DNA of 5,712 nt from a bacterium (lineage in GTDB: Bacteria; JAMORN01), in NCBI GenBank assembly GCA_027063545.1, contig JAMORN010000175.1, forward strand, positions 1 through 5,712, read 5' to 3'. The notes beneath the pieces are model-generated. The model was not told the DNA's origin. It did no database searches and saw nothing but the letters and a program-made list of their open reading frames with translations. Position 1 is the stretch's first letter, and every line of letters starts with the position of its first letter. The translations under genes and the position numbers were made by a program. Shown in pieces: positions 5,553 through 5,712 of the stretch.

Positions 5553-5712
5553 ATGATTAAATATAGAAGAATAATAATTATATTAATAGCTATTTTTTTA
5601 TGGATTTCCAATATACAGGGAGCCGGTTTATTATCAGATATTTATTTAAATAGAGCTATTGATAATTATAGATACTATACTAACTCTCTATTGTCTCCTT
5701 CAATGACAACAG
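5553..5712 (+). CDS. Exported protein of unknown function, N-terminal fragment (3' truncated)
   Basis: The frame is open from the ATG at 5553 to the window edge, giving 53 codons. It starts with a clear signal peptide: basic 'MIKYRR', hydrophobic 'IIIILIAIFLWI', and a plausible cleavage near 'NIQGAG' (about residues 20-25). The mature start 'LLSDIYLNRAIDNYRYYTNS' is not one I recognise. It begins 15 bases after the β-helix/OmpA stop, so the two are probably co-transcribed and the product is likely periplasmic or in the outer membrane. Nothing more can be said without the rest of the gene. Confidence 0.75.
   Translation, partial: MIKYRRIIIILIAIFLWISNIQGAGLLSDIYLNRAIDNYRYYTNSLLSPSMTT

Overview
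The window is strongly A+T-rich, every gene reads on the + strand, and the genes are packed tightly with purine-rich GGAGG-type ribosome binding sites. The proteins point to a didermic (Gram-negative type) bacterium: a LapA-type membrane protein, a lipoprotein, a SPOR-domain protein and an OmpA-type peptidoglycan-binding protein. The low G+C and the β-helix/TSP3/OmpA architecture would suit a Deferribacteres-like, deltaproteobacterial-like or candidate-phylum lineage, but the phylum cannot be fixed from this sequence alone.

Region 1 (1-3909) looks like one operon of six genes with gaps of 0-20 bases or short overlaps. It holds the 3' end of a MiaB-like tRNA methylthiotransferase gene (TRAM domain only), a LapA/DUF1049-like two-helix membrane protein, a TPR protein ending in a four-cysteine zinc ribbon (LapB-like layout), an exported TPR plus SPOR protein, an NlpC/P60 lipoprotein, and prephenate dehydratase (pheA). 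The four middle genes share an envelope theme: possible control of lipopolysaccharide synthesis by the LapA/LapB-like pair, and peptidoglycan binding and cleavage by the SPOR and NlpC/P60 proteins. The two ends are housekeeping genes for tRNA modification and phenylalanine biosynthesis.

Region 2 (3910-4016) is the only real intergenic gap. It carries promoter-like boxes, a 12-base perfect palindrome with a central CG just downstream of a TATAAT box, and A/T-rich inverted repeats. It probably starts a second transcription unit.

Region 3 (4017-5712) holds an exported 506-residue chimera: a right-handed β-helix, three 33-residue calcium-binding thrombospondin type 3 (TSP3) units, and a C-terminal OmpA peptidoglycan-binding domain. 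It is followed at 15 bases by the start of another exported protein cut by the window edge. I see no RNA genes, CRISPR arrays, mobile elements or phage genes. The least ordinary items are the compact LapA/LapB-like pair in an operon with peptidoglycan proteins, and the β-helix/TSP3/OmpA chimera.
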